A stretch of 64,000 bases of DNA, taken from assembly GCF_002368115.1 (NCBI RefSeq), contig NZ_AP018316.1, positions 4,575,142-4,639,141 on the forward strand, given 5' to 3'. Within the stretch, counting starts at the first letter, position 1, and every line of letters begins with the position of its first letter. Position numbers and translations under genes: made by a program. Origin of the DNA: Dolichospermum compactum NIES-806 (GTDB taxonomy: Bacteria; Cyanobacteriota; Cyanobacteriia; Cyanobacteriales; Nostocaceae). The notes under the pieces were generated by a model that was not told the origin of the DNA, searched no databases, and saw only the letters and a program-made list of their open reading frames with translations. This document shows, piece after piece, positions 19,674-27,843 of the stretch.

Positions 19674-20297
19674 ATGATCATAACCAAACATCGCGCTGGT
19701 AGAGTCATGCTTCATAACATCAGTTGGCAACAGTTTGAAAATCTTCTGCAAGACTTGGGAGAAAATCGTGCTGCTAGGGTGGCTTATGATGATGGAAATT
19801 TGGAAATTATGACCCCTTTACCAGAACACGAACAATATAAAGAAGTAATTAGTGATGCAGTTAAAGATATCGCTGAAGAGTTGGATTTAGACTATGAAAG
19901 TTTAGGTTCAACTACCTGGAAAAAAGAACGCAAAATGGCAGGAATAGAGGCAGATAATTGCTTTTATTTTCAAAATGAACCATTAGTTAGAGGTAGATTA
20001 GATTTAGATTTGCAAAAAGATCCACCTCCTGATTTGGCTTTAGAAATTGATGTTACTAGTAAATCGTTAGATCGTTTTCCAATTTATGCTCGTTTAGGAG
20101 TTCCTGAGATTTGGTGTTATGATTCTGGTGAGTTGAAGATTTATATTTTGCAAGCTGGGGAATATCTAGAATCCGAGGAAAGTTTGGTATTTCCTAGTTT
20201 AGAAATTCGGGATTTACCAAAAATAATTGAACAACACCGAGCAAATGGTAGAAGGGCAATTAGAAAAGCTGTTAGGGAATGGGTACATCAGAAATAA
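19674..20297 (+). CDS. Uma2 family (DUF820) putative endonuclease
   Basis: 207 residues with the PD-(D/E)XK-like fold of the Uma2 family, which is strongly expanded in cyanobacteria. Diagnostic segments: HNISWQQFENLL, EIMTPLPEHEQYKE, DLALEIDVTSKSLDRFPIYA and LGVPEIWCYD; the acidic residues in ALEID are the likely metal ligands. The role of the family is not established. A paralogue is at 25783-26430. Single gene without obvious operon partners. Confidence 0.85.
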   Translation: MIITKHRAGRVMLHNISWQQFENLLQDLGENRAARVAYDDGNLEIMTPLPEHEQYKEVISDAVKDIAEELDLDYESLGSTTWKKERKMAGIEADNCFYFQNEPLVRGRLDLDLQKDPPPDLALEIDVTSKSLDRFPIYARLGVPEIWCYDSGELKIYILQAGEYLESEESLVFPSLEIRDLPKIIEQHRANGRRAIRKAVREWVHQK

Positions 20298-20308
20298 TTA
20301 AAAAATAT

Positions 20309-21142
20309 TCATCCTCCCACATTCATCGCTGCTAAAAAAGCTTTTTGACTGACATCTTGATAAACGGCTTTTAAATATTTCATCACCAAATCACCAGCAG
20401 GAGAATTAGTTGTATTTTCTTCATCTTTTGCTAAAGGAATTGTCCCTAATATATCTAATACTGTTTCACTAACAGCAGGTGAAATTACGACCAAAGACGA
20501 TTCTAAAGGCTCATTATATTGCCAAAAATTATCTATTGTAACAGGGTATTGACTTTCGGAAACTTCTGGTTGAATTTCCGATGTTACTTGAATTGTCTCG
20601 ACATTTTTACTACTACGTAATTGGCGTAAATCACTGATGATTTGCTCTTTGGTACGCCCACGTAGTTGAAATAATACAAAAGGGTCTTCACTAAAGCGAT
20701 CGCCTAATTGATAATATACTGCACCGATATGTTTACAAGGAACAGCTTTATCAGGACAAGAACATTTACTGTGAACATCAGTCAGAGTAAAGGGAAACAA
20801 TGATAACCCGTTACTGATAAAAACCTCTTCAATATTTTGTGGCATTTCTCCCGCTAATAACTTAGCCGCAAAAATCGCCTTTTGAGACATACTTTCCACC
20901 ACATAACCCCATTCCTCCTCACTAAAAGCATCAAGAGATAAAGAAACTTTATAAGGTTCTGCTTCACTACCCTGTACTCTCGCTAATACTTTCGCAGCTT
21001 TAAATTTAATACTCAGAATATTTCCTTGTCGAGAATAATTTCTTGCCCGTTCTAAGCGCTTTTTAAATCGGTAAGAATCTAGTAAATCTAACCATCTTTG
21101 TGACCACCATTCCCGACTTGCTTGTAAGGTTTCGTTACTCAT
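20309..21142 (-). CDS. SWIM zinc-finger protein
   Basis: 277 residues. The SWIM motif is CSCPDKAVPCKH (C-x-C-x6-C-x-H), a zinc site for nucleic-acid or protein binding. An N-terminal region with ARNYSRQGNILSIKF and VQGSEAEPYKVSLSL is the part usually found in the SWIM protein encoded next to SNF2-type helicases. No helicase gene is adjacent here, so the partner must be elsewhere or lost. Convergent with the Uma2 gene, 11 bases apart. Confidence 0.85.
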   Translation of the reverse strand: MSNETLQASREWWSQRWLDLLDSYRFKKRLERARNYSRQGNILSIKFKAAKVLARVQGSEAEPYKVSLSLDAFSEEEWGYVVESMSQKAIFAAKLLAGEMPQNIEEVFISNGLSLFPFTLTDVHSKCSCPDKAVPCKHIGAVYYQLGDRFSEDPFVLFQLRGRTKEQIISDLRQLRSSKNVETIQVTSEIQPEVSESQYPVTIDNFWQYNEPLESSLVVISPAVSETVLDILGTIPLAKDEENTTNSPAGDLVMKYLKAVYQDVSQKAFLAAMNVGG

Positions 21143-21528
21143 AATCTTTGATATTTTTGTGGTGCCAGCAATTTCATTGTTTCCATTTTTACAGAAATAT
21201 CCGGTAAGCGTAAAGCTCAGTGGCTTTAGCCCTGAGATATAAGCGACACGGGCGGTTTTAACCGCCTTCAGTCATATACTACCAAATCAATACTACTCGG
21301 TTAAGCCTTTTTTGGGCATTATAAACAACGATATTTCAAGAGTTTTAGCCTACTTGATTTCCTTAACCGAGCAGTATTGCATCAGGAAATACTAAAGTAT
21401 TGCAAAGTTATTTAAAAAAAGATTGTGTTTAGTATAGATATATGAAGAATATGGGCAAATAGATAATCACAGTATTAAAGTACAAATGTCACCGATTAGA
21501 AAGATTAAAAAAAAGGGGCTATAGTATT
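21143..21528. other. Intergenic region with structured repeats
   Basis: No gene seen up to the small gene at 21529. It contains hairpin-prone sequence at 21205-21272 (CTCAGTGGCTTTAGCCCTGAG and GGCGGTTTTAACCGCC), possibly a relict transposon end, and the inverted-repeat element at 21288-21379. The end should carry the promoter of the small gene. Confidence 0.5.
21288..21379. mobile_element. Candidate 92-bp miniature inverted-repeat element
   Basis: 18-bp terminal inverted repeats with one mismatch: CAATACTACTCGGTTAAG at 21288-21305 and the complement of CAATACTGCTCGGTTAAG at 21362-21379. The interior is AT-rich and non-coding. No target duplication is obvious. Size and structure fit a MITE mobilised by an insertion sequence elsewhere in the genome. 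Confidence 0.6.
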
Positions 21529-21678
21529 ATGGCTATCTCCAAAATGTTTGCTGATATGGCTCAGTTTATTTCTGAAGCCTTCATGCGGATTTTCACCCCT
21601 GCTAATGATGCCTATCCTGTGATTGGGGTACAGCCCTTTACAGGGAAAATATATAAAAAAGGTAAAGCAGCTTGGTAA
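21529..21678 (+). CDS. Small conserved cyanobacterial protein (49 aa)
   Basis: A 49-residue frame with an ATG at 21529, an upstream GGGG-containing motif and a terminator after its stop. The sequence begins MAISKMFADMAQFISEAFMR (amphipathic helix) and contains the segment FTPANDAYPVIGVQPFTG; I recall similar short FTP..D.YP..GVQPF proteins in other cyanobacteria, of unknown function. The gene-sized frame, helix and following hairpin argue that it is real. Confidence 0.65.
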   Translation: MAISKMFADMAQFISEAFMRIFTPANDAYPVIGVQPFTGKIYKKGKAAW

Positions 21679-21706
21679 CACTGAAGATTTTCCTCCATCA
21701 TAAAAG

Positions 21707-21747
21707 TAGGGACAAGGTAAAAATTTTGATGCCAGGTCCCTATTTTT
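21707..21747 (+). terminator. Rho-independent terminator
   Basis: Stem TAGGGAC / GTCCCTA with a long loop followed by TTTTT, 28 bases after the small gene. On the minus strand it would also lie just after the TPR gene, so it may serve both convergent genes. Confidence 0.75.
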
Positions 21748-21755
21748 AATTGATT

Positions 21756-22436
21756 CTAACCGCCTATTTCTTGCAGCATTGCTTGTATTCTTGCAGCACT
21801 TTCTGTGTCATTTCCCCGCTGATATAAATTTAATGCCTTCTTGAGAACTTTATTTGCTTGTGTCGTTTGTCGTCGTTGTTTAAACATAGAACCGATTAAC
21901 TCATAGGTGCGGGGATTATTTTTATCTAAATTAATAGCTTGTTCATAAGCCCACATAGCTGCTTGATAATCACCCAAACTAGTTTGAGAAACTCCTAATC
22001 CTAAATAGGCGTTGACATTATTCCGATTTAATTGAATAGCCCGACGGTAAGCTTCTTTTGCGCCTTTGTTATCTTGTGTGCTACTTTTAAGATAACCAAC
22101 AGCATAGTAAAAATCACTATTATTAGGATTAATGGCAATGGCTCGACGATAAGCATCTAAAGCTGAGGTAAAATTGCCTTGTTGAGTATATAAGTAGCCA
22201 ATCCCAGCATAAATTCTCTCATTTTTGGGATCTAATTTTGCGGCTTGTTGATAAATGGCGATCGCTCCATTATAATCTTTAGAATCTACCAGTCTTTTTC
22301 CCTCATCTATCAAGTTTTTCAACTCTGAATTATTCACCTGTGTCAGTAGGACATCAGCTTTCCCTACTATAGGTGTGCTAGTAAATAAACATCCTAATAA
22401 TAAGGCAGTTAACAGGACTGATGTTTTTTTGTACAT
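21756..22436 (-). CDS. Exported TPR-repeat protein
   Basis: 226 residues. Signal peptide KKTSVLLTALLLGCLFTS; the Cys could be a lipidation site but the context is not a strict lipobox. At least four tetratricopeptide repeats follow: [59 protein letters not shown] and GDYQAAMWAYEQAINLDKNN. TPR arrays bind partner proteins. The partner is unknown. Confidence 0.85.
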   Translation of the reverse strand: MYKKTSVLLTALLLGCLFTSTPIVGKADVLLTQVNNSELKNLIDEGKRLVDSKDYNGAIAIYQQAAKLDPKNERIYAGIGYLYTQQGNFTSALDAYRRAIAINPNNSDFYYAVGYLKSSTQDNKGAKEAYRRAIQLNRNNVNAYLGLGVSQTSLGDYQAAMWAYEQAINLDKNNPRTYELIGSMFKQRRQTTQANKVLKKALNLYQRGNDTESAARIQAMLQEIGG

Positions 22437-22811
22437 ACTAAATTTTCCTAAATTTTCTTAACCCGTTTTTATTCGTATATTAAAACAAAAATATTGATAT
22501 TTGTAATCTGTATTTATTCACATTTACAGAATATCAATAATTTCTTAAAATTATTTGACATCTTCAGAACTATAGCAACTTAATCCTTTCGCCAACAGAT
22601 AATGATAAATTCACAAAATTGTAGGTATACTCAAAACGGTTGAAACATGAACTTTTGTAGAATCACGAAAACCCCAGATTTGTAAGGGTTTAGCACTGCT
22701 AAACCCTTACCCGGAGAATCAAATAATTAAGCCGTGTTGGGTATATAATGGGGTATGCAGCGAGGTTTTACCCGGAATTTGGCTATAGTCATCTAATTTC
22801 TCCATAAGTTT
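22437..22811. other. Intergenic region with a 29-bp palindrome
   Basis: No gene seen. A perfect palindrome lies at 22682-22710 with 14-base arms GTAAGGGTTTAGCA around one base; this is a frequent dispersed repeat in Nostocales. The region should also hold the divergent promoters of the TPR and YbjQ-family genes. Confidence 0.7.
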
Positions 22812-23138
22812 ATGCTTTTAACTACTACTGATGTGATTCAAGGTGCTGTAATTCAATCCTACTTAGGCATTGTCACTGCCGAAGTTGTCTATGGTAGCAA
22901 TTTTCTCCGGGATTTTTTAGCGAGTATTCGGGATATTGTCGGTGGACGCACTGGCAGCTATGAGCGTCTCTTTGAAGAAGGACAACGCAAAGCAATGGAA
23001 GAATTAGAACAAAGAGCGCAACGTTTAGGCGCAGATGCTGTTGTTGGTATTGCCGTTGACACAGGCACAATTAATGTTGATCAATCTGGTGTTTTATTAG
23101 TAATTACAGCTACGGGTACAGCCGTGAAAATTCGTTAA
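22812..23138 (+). CDS. YbjQ family (UPF0145) heavy-metal-binding domain protein
   Basis: 108 residues, the normal length for the family. Typical segments: LLTTTDVIQGAVIQSYLGIV, a GGRTGSYE turn, the helix AMEELEQRAQRLGADAVVG and the final strand VLLVITATGTAVKI. Family members form pentamers; their role is unresolved. Single-gene unit. Confidence 0.87.
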   Translation: MLLTTTDVIQGAVIQSYLGIVTAEVVYGSNFLRDFLASIRDIVGGRTGSYERLFEEGQRKAMEELEQRAQRLGADAVVGIAVDTGTINVDQSGVLLVITATGTAVKIR

Positions 23139-23374
23139 TATTTCTCTAATTTTGTAATTTTCAAACCTTTACTCATCTAGAAATTTATAACTAAAGAAAG
23201 ACAAAAAAACTCTTTCTATTGATAGAGATTGAAAATAATAATTTGTCATTTAATTTTAAACATAAGCCATAAGAAAATTTGAGAAGAAAGAATTTAAAAC
23301 AGAGGATTTTTTCTGCTTGAAAAGAAGATAATACATGAGCAACTTTGCTGCAATAGCAAGGGAGAAAAGTAGCT

Positions 23375-24022
23375 ATGTCATACGTAAATCGAGTAGGTGA
23401 GGATATTAGTCCTCCTGAGTCTTTGGTAGCTAGTAGAGTAACGGAATATCGAGACCGCGTGCGTTGGGGTCCGATAGTTTCCGGTGTGTTAGTGGCTTTA
23501 GCAAGTCAATTAATATTGAGTTCCTTGTTTAGCGCGCTGGGTGCAGGGAGAATTGCCGAATCCTTAGCACCGAGAAGTATTACTCCTAATACTATTAGTA
23601 ATGTCGGAATTTGGTCGACAATTGCTTTATTATTGTCTCTATTTATTGGTGCTTGGATCACAACCCGTGCCTGCGGACCAATGCACCGGGACACAGCAGT
23701 ACTTAACGGCGCAATTCTCTGGGCAACGACTTTAGCACTTAGCTCTTTTCTGTTAGCAAATGGAGTATTGGGTACTTTTGGTTTAGCTGCTTATAATGCA
23801 GGAGAAATTATTAATCAACTACAGCAACAAGGTAATGTAATAACGCCTAATATACCAACCTTAACTGCTGAACAAACTCGTGACATTGCTGCTGCAACTT
23901 CCAGAAATTTGTGGTGGTTTGTATTTGGTTCTTTGTTAGGTTTACTTGCTTCTTTAGCGGGAGCAGTAGCCGGTGCGCGTAGCACCTCTAGTAGCTCTAG
24001 ACTTAATAATTACAATTCTTGA
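23375..24022 (+). CDS. Membrane protein of unknown function
   Basis: 215 residues with four hydrophobic segments: VSGVLVALASQLILSSLFSA, IWSTIALLLSLFIGAW, TTLALSSFLLANGVLG and WFVFGSLLGLLASLAGAVAG. The N-terminus (YRDRVRWGPI) and the GAWITTRACGPMHRD loop are conserved-looking. A GGGAGAAAAG ribosome-binding site precedes the ATG. I recognise it only as one of the small cyanobacterial membrane proteins without a known role. Confidence 0.75.
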   Translation: MSYVNRVGEDISPPESLVASRVTEYRDRVRWGPIVSGVLVALASQLILSSLFSALGAGRIAESLAPRSITPNTISNVGIWSTIALLLSLFIGAWITTRACGPMHRDTAVLNGAILWATTLALSSFLLANGVLGTFGLAAYNAGEIINQLQQQGNVITPNIPTLTAEQTRDIAAATSRNLWWFVFGSLLGLLASLAGAVAGARSTSSSSRLNNYNS

Positions 24023-24088
24023 TTGAACAATTCAATTATTAAACCAATTTGCTAGTAACGCTTTCTGGGAATTAATGATGTTACATTT

Positions 24089-25125
24089 TTAAATTGTTGG
24101 GAGAATTTGTTGAAATTCTGCTAGATTGAGGGTTGCAAAATACAGTTCAATTTCAAGATCAGGATAGCGACTGCGAATTGATGAATAAGCTTGATTTAAA
24201 TAATCTGTATGTACTTGCAACTCTCGTTCTGGATCTTTACTTAAATTAGAGTCAATCATCATGGCAAGTGGTTGTTTCAAAACAATTGGTTTGTCCAATT
24301 GTTTCCAATAATCCCGAACGTTCCAGTAGTTGCTTAACTTCCGGTTGTAAACCTGTGAGAATTAAGCGGCAATTATGGCGTTCTAAGTCGTGGTAAATAT
24401 CCTCTGAAGCCACTAATCCAGTCGTATCCATATTTGGCACAAACCGCAACCGCAGAATTAAATATTTAACTTCTGGTTCATCTCTGAGGAAGGTAGCAAA
24501 TCTCTCCGCAGCCCCAAAAAATACCAGACCATCTACCCGATAAACGGCAATTTCTTTCCCTAATTCTAAGACTCGCGCTGCTAGAGGTGCTAAAGTGAGA
24601 ACAATAATGGCTAAGGCAACCCCGTGAATTACTCCAGATAGTCAGGTTTTACCGCCAGAACGAACATTAACAGCAGTCCGCGCGATCGCCCCTGTGGCGG
24701 GAATACTACCAAAAAATGAGACAATGATATTTGCTAACCCTTGACCAATTAATTCGCGATCGCTATTATGTTTCTCACTGACAGTCATACCGTCAGCTAC
24801 AACCGCTGATAATAAAGATTCAATACTTCCCAATGCGGCTAAAGCCAAAGCCGGATTAATTAATTCTCGAATGACACTAAAATCATTCCAATGGGGAATC
24901 CCTTGAGGCAGGGGTAAAGATTGGGGAATAGCCCCAATTGTGGGAACATTCAGATGGAAACCAGCAGCTATTCCCGTCGCTAACACCAACCCCACCAAAG
25001 AACCGGGTATTGTATTATTAATCTACTGCTGCTGTTAATCCTCCCGTCAAATCGCCACGCAGATTACTAAACCAGTGCCTCATACGCAAAAGCTTTGATT
25101 CTTGGAGGGTATTTGCGATCGCCAT
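24089..25125 (-). pseudogene. Degenerate SulP-family anion transporter
   Basis: Remnant of a SulP/BicA-type sulfate or bicarbonate transporter. The N-terminus is present from ATG 25125 (MAIANTLQES ... LRGDLTGGLTAAV), then two stop codons and a large deletion join it to a later membrane section (IPGSLVGLVLATGIAAGF, GSIESLLSAVVADGMT). That section stops at an in-frame TGA at 24642-24644, after which the same frame continues through the STAS domain (RFVPNMDTTGLVASEDIYH) to 24252. A further frame (MMIDSNLSKDPERELQVHTD) to 24089 is unrecognised and may belong to a second, fused or neighbouring gene. No functional product is possible. Confidence 0.9.
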
Positions 25126-25379
25126 ATTGTCAATTCAACTCTTATAGACAATTCGTTAATTGTGTTATTTAATTGTTAGTAAAGTTTAATTCTGTTCTCT
25201 AAAAGATAAGATCGCTGCCTACCAGATACGCGATTTTTATTATACTTATTGCAAGATAGTCCTTCCTCATCGAGTTCATTATAGCAAATTGCAAATCAAT
25301 TGTCAACCCCCTAATACTCTATATTGGCGTTGAACAGTGGAAATATCTCGGTAAGTCAGGATATTCTAGATACCACAAC

Positions 25380-25640
25380 TTACCACTTCAAAAATGCTTC
25401 CTCAATTCCCTTCTCTCTTCTCACTTTCGCGTCTATTTCAAACCAGGTAATAATTTGTTTTGTCGTCAACTCCTCAATAGACACATCATATTCCTTAGCA
25501 ATATATTGTAAAATTCTCAAAGAAGAAATAGTCAATCTCGTTAAAAACTTCTCAGGAGAAGATAACAAAGCCGCATCAACTTGAGCAGATTCTTCTGAAG
25601 ATAAAAATTGAGTAGATGATTGATTAGGTGAGATATCCAT
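25380..25640 (-). CDS. Conserved hypothetical protein (86 aa)
   Basis: 86 residues, no known domain seen. Predicted mostly helical: FLSSEESAQVDAALLSSPEK, FLTRLTISSLRILQYIAKE, YDVSIEELTTKQIITWFE. The helical, acidic character and codon use are gene-like. It is alone between a broken SulP gene and a Uma2 gene. Function unknown. Confidence 0.65.
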   Translation of the reverse strand: MDISPNQSSTQFLSSEESAQVDAALLSSPEKFLTRLTISSLRILQYIAKEYDVSIEELTTKQIITWFEIDAKVRREKGIEEAFLKW

Positions 25641-25782
25641 AAAAATTCAAACTTCTGTTTAATCGAGAAATTGCCTTTCTACCATTAAATCATATTATTG
25701 TTACCCCTGAGCAATAAAAGCAGAGCAATAAGTAACTCAACCTTAAAAAAATAATGCCCAGATATCCGACTGCTTAATTTAA

Positions 25783-26430
25783 TCAGGAAATTTGTGTTTT
25801 TAACCAACTCCGAAAATTCTTAATCATTGACACTTCACCCACTTGTAAACTAGAAGCTAAAAACTGAGGAATTTCTGTATTTAAAGGTAAATTCGCAAAA
25901 GTTGGTGAACCATTGCAAGGAATATATTTATCCTCAGATAAACTATAAATTTGCATCACAGGTTCATCATAACGCCAAACTTCAGGAACACCTAAAGCTA
26001 AATAAATCGGTAATTTATCAATAGAAGAACTAGCATAATCAACTTCTATGACTAAATCAGGTGGGGGATCTTGAGTTAAATCTAAATTTGTTTTATTTCT
26101 CATAATTGGTTCATTTTGAATATAGAAACTAGAATCAGGTTCTACACCTCTAGCTAAATCTTCTCTTTTACAAGTTAATGAACCAGTGCTTTTGACATTG
26201 AGATTTAACTCTTCAACTAAAACAATAATTAGATTTTGTAACAAACGGTTATTATGTTCATGGGGCATTAATGGAGTCATAATTTCTAATATTCCCTGAT
26301 TATAAGTAAACCTATTATGACGATCATCACCTGTTTCTAATAAAATCCTTTCAAAAGTATTCCAAGAAATATTATGGAGGATGACGCTATTGGTGTGAGT
26401 GTCGCTGTGAGTAGGTGCTAGAGTTACCAT
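25783..26430 (-). CDS. Uma2 family (DUF820) putative endonuclease
   Basis: 215 residues, paralogue of the protein at 19674-20297. Shared landmarks: LHNISWNTFERILLETG, LEIMTPLMPHEHNNRL, DLVIEVDYASSSIDKLPIYL and LGVPEVWRYD. The acidic residues of VIEVD correspond to the metal site of the PD-(D/E)XK-like fold. The family's role in cyanobacteria is unknown. Sits in the degraded accessory stretch upstream of toxin-antitoxin remnants. Confidence 0.85.
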   Translation of the reverse strand: MVTLAPTHSDTHTNSVILHNISWNTFERILLETGDDRHNRFTYNQGILEIMTPLMPHEHNNRLLQNLIIVLVEELNLNVKSTGSLTCKREDLARGVEPDSSFYIQNEPIMRNKTNLDLTQDPPPDLVIEVDYASSSIDKLPIYLALGVPEVWRYDEPVMQIYSLSEDKYIPCNGSPTFANLPLNTEIPQFLASSLQVGEVSMIKNFRSWLKTQIS

Positions 26431-26500
26431 AGAAATTTACCTCGCAGTTTTAATTGTTCTATTATATCACTTTAGGGAATAAGGAAGTTCTCCTTAAAAA

Positions 26501-26724
26501 CTAATTTAAAAGTTCTATCAGTTCATCTTTAGTTAAATCTGCATCTCGAATTATTTTTACTAATAAACCTTTTCCGATAGTTTTACCACTATGAGAAGGA
26601 ATAGAAACAACTCGATTATCTTCATGTTTCATTCTTACATGACTTCCCTTTTGTCTGACTATATAAAAACCTGATTTTTCTAGTGCAGCAATCAGTTCTT
26701 CTCCTGTGTTGGTAATTTAGTCAT
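26501..26724 (-). pseudogene. hicA: HicA-type toxin, frameshifted
   Basis: Reading from the ATG at 26724 gives MTKLPT, then the frame is lost; a shift of one base restores GEELIAALEKSGFYIVRQKG, GSHVRMKH (catalytic His) and the C-terminus DADLTKDELIELLN ending at TAG 26501-26503. This is a HicA mRNA interferase with a small deletion at about 26704-26712. The shifted frame has a TAA upstream and no usable start before the catalytic His region, so the toxin cannot be made from the normal start. The ATG overlaps the hicB stop by four bases (ATGA). Confidence 0.85.
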
Positions 26725-26948
26725 GATAATACTACTTTTTGCACACCAATAAATTCTGTGGTTAATTCCTCTTCTAGTTCTTCTAAACACATTTCAATAA
26801 CTTCTTTAATATTTTTCATGAGTTCATCAATAGTTTCTCCTTGACTATAACAGGCTTTTAGTTGAGGAACTTCACCAATATACATACCATCTTCATCTCT
26901 TTCAATTACTACATAAAATTCTTTGTTTTTCATGATTTTATTTGTCAT
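26721..26948 (-). CDS. hicB: HicB-type antitoxin
   Basis: 75 residues. The HicB fold is recognised by KEFYVVIERDEDGMYIGEVP, QLKACYSQGETIDELMKNIK and the helix EVIEMCLEELEE. In an intact pair it would neutralise HicA and repress the operon. First gene of the pair, overlapping hicA by four bases (translational coupling). Start could be the first ATG or MKNKEF five codons later. The antitoxin is intact while its toxin is frameshifted. Confidence 0.88.
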   Translation of the reverse strand: MTNKIMKNKEFYVVIERDEDGMYIGEVPQLKACYSQGETIDELMKNIKEVIEMCLEELEEELTTEFIGVQKVVLS

Positions 26949-27005
26949 TGCGATAGTTTACTAATAAAGTTAGCAATACTAGATTTTCATTATAACACAA
27001 ACGAA

Positions 27006-27070
27006 AGATCCCCGACTTCTTAATTTAATCTTTGGTAAATAATGATAATTTATCAAAGAAGTCGGGTATC
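27006..27070. repeat. Inverted repeat of the GATCCCCGACTTCTT family
   Basis: Arms AGATCCCCGACTTCTT (27006-27021) and AAGAAGTCGGGTATC (27056-27070) around a 34-base loop. The right half (27041-27066) recurs at 27802-27827, so direct copies flank the MazF-like toxin-antitoxin pair. Confidence 0.88.
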
Positions 27071-27080
27071 AGTAATTTCA

Positions 27081-27479
27081 TCATTTTGGTTTTTTGCTTC
27101 TTTCCCAAGCTTTTGATGCTGGAGGAGGTGATGATGGTTTTTCTATAATTTCAATAATTGTACTAATCACTTGATGAAGTTTATCATCTTTGATTTTTCC
27201 AATGTATCGAATTACGTTACTTTTATCAACCGTTGCAATAATATTAGGGCGAATATGACAAGGGATTAAATTTAATTTACCAACTCTAAAATCTTGATCT
27301 TATAACTTAATTTCATAATCTCGTCCTGGTTTACTGGTAATAGGACAAATTATAATATTATTATTGTCCGATTCAGTTATAACTAAAGCTGGTCGTTTTT
27401 TTGTGGTAGATGTATCAGAAAAAGGAAAAGGAACAGATATCACATCACCTTTAATTAAATGTTCTATAGATCCTTCCAT
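27081..27479 (-). pseudogene. PemK/MazF-type toxin with in-frame stop
   Basis: A 133-codon frame beginning at ATG 27479: IKGDVISVPFPFSDTSTTKK, RPALVITES, IIICPITSKPGRDYEIKL, then TAA at 27300-27302, then the frame continues with DQDFRVGKLNLIPCHIRPN, TVDKSNVIRYIGKI to a TGA at 27081. This is a complete PemK/MazF-family mRNA interferase except for one nonsense codon at position 60. The start overlaps the upstream antitoxin gene by 16 bases. Confidence 0.87.
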
Positions 27480-27745
27480 GCTTCGTCTTCCTCTGGATTA
27501 AGCCAAATTTTATTTAATGATGATTCACTCACTTCTAAAAATTCTTTGACCAATATTTTATTATCATCTGTATCAACAGCTTGTAAATTTTTAACTACTT
27601 CTAATGGCAGTCCAGTTAGTTTGACGATAAAATCTAAATCAATACCTTCTCGTAACATATTTACAGCAACTTGGGTTAAACCTTGCTGTAAACCTTTTTC
27701 CCATGCTTCTTGTAATGTTTGCGCTGGAATTGATAGGTTGTTCAT
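27464..27745 (-). CDS. Putative antitoxin partner of the PemK/MazF-type toxin
   Basis: 93 residues. The C-terminal half (KEFLEVSESSLNKIW, NPEEDEAWKDL) matches the tail of antitoxins I associate with PemK-type toxins in cyanobacteria and lies directly upstream of the toxin with a 16-base overlap. The N-terminal half (WEKGLQQGLTQVAVNMLREG, VKLTGLPLEVVKNLQ) instead looks like the C-terminal segment of Rpn/transposase-associated PD-(D/E)XK proteins, so the gene may be a fusion. Intact, while its toxin carries a stop codon. Confidence 0.6.
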   Translation of the reverse strand: MNNLSIPAQTLQEAWEKGLQQGLTQVAVNMLREGIDLDFIVKLTGLPLEVVKNLQAVDTDDNKILVKEFLEVSESSLNKIWLNPEEDEAWKDL

Positions 27746-27801
27746 ATTTTTTATATTTATGTAGTTAGATTTTTGGAACTCGATTATATTGTATCATAAG
27801 C

Positions 27802-27832
27802 AATGATAATTTATCAAAGAAGTCGGGGATCT
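27802..27832. repeat. Half copy of the AAGAAGTCGGGGATC repeat
   Basis: AATGATAATTTATCAAAGAA followed by GTCGGGGATCT; the first 26 bases are identical to 27041-27066. Lies just after the kinase stop codon, on the other side of the toxin-antitoxin pair. Confidence 0.88.
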
Positions 27833-27843
27833 AAATTGCAGGT

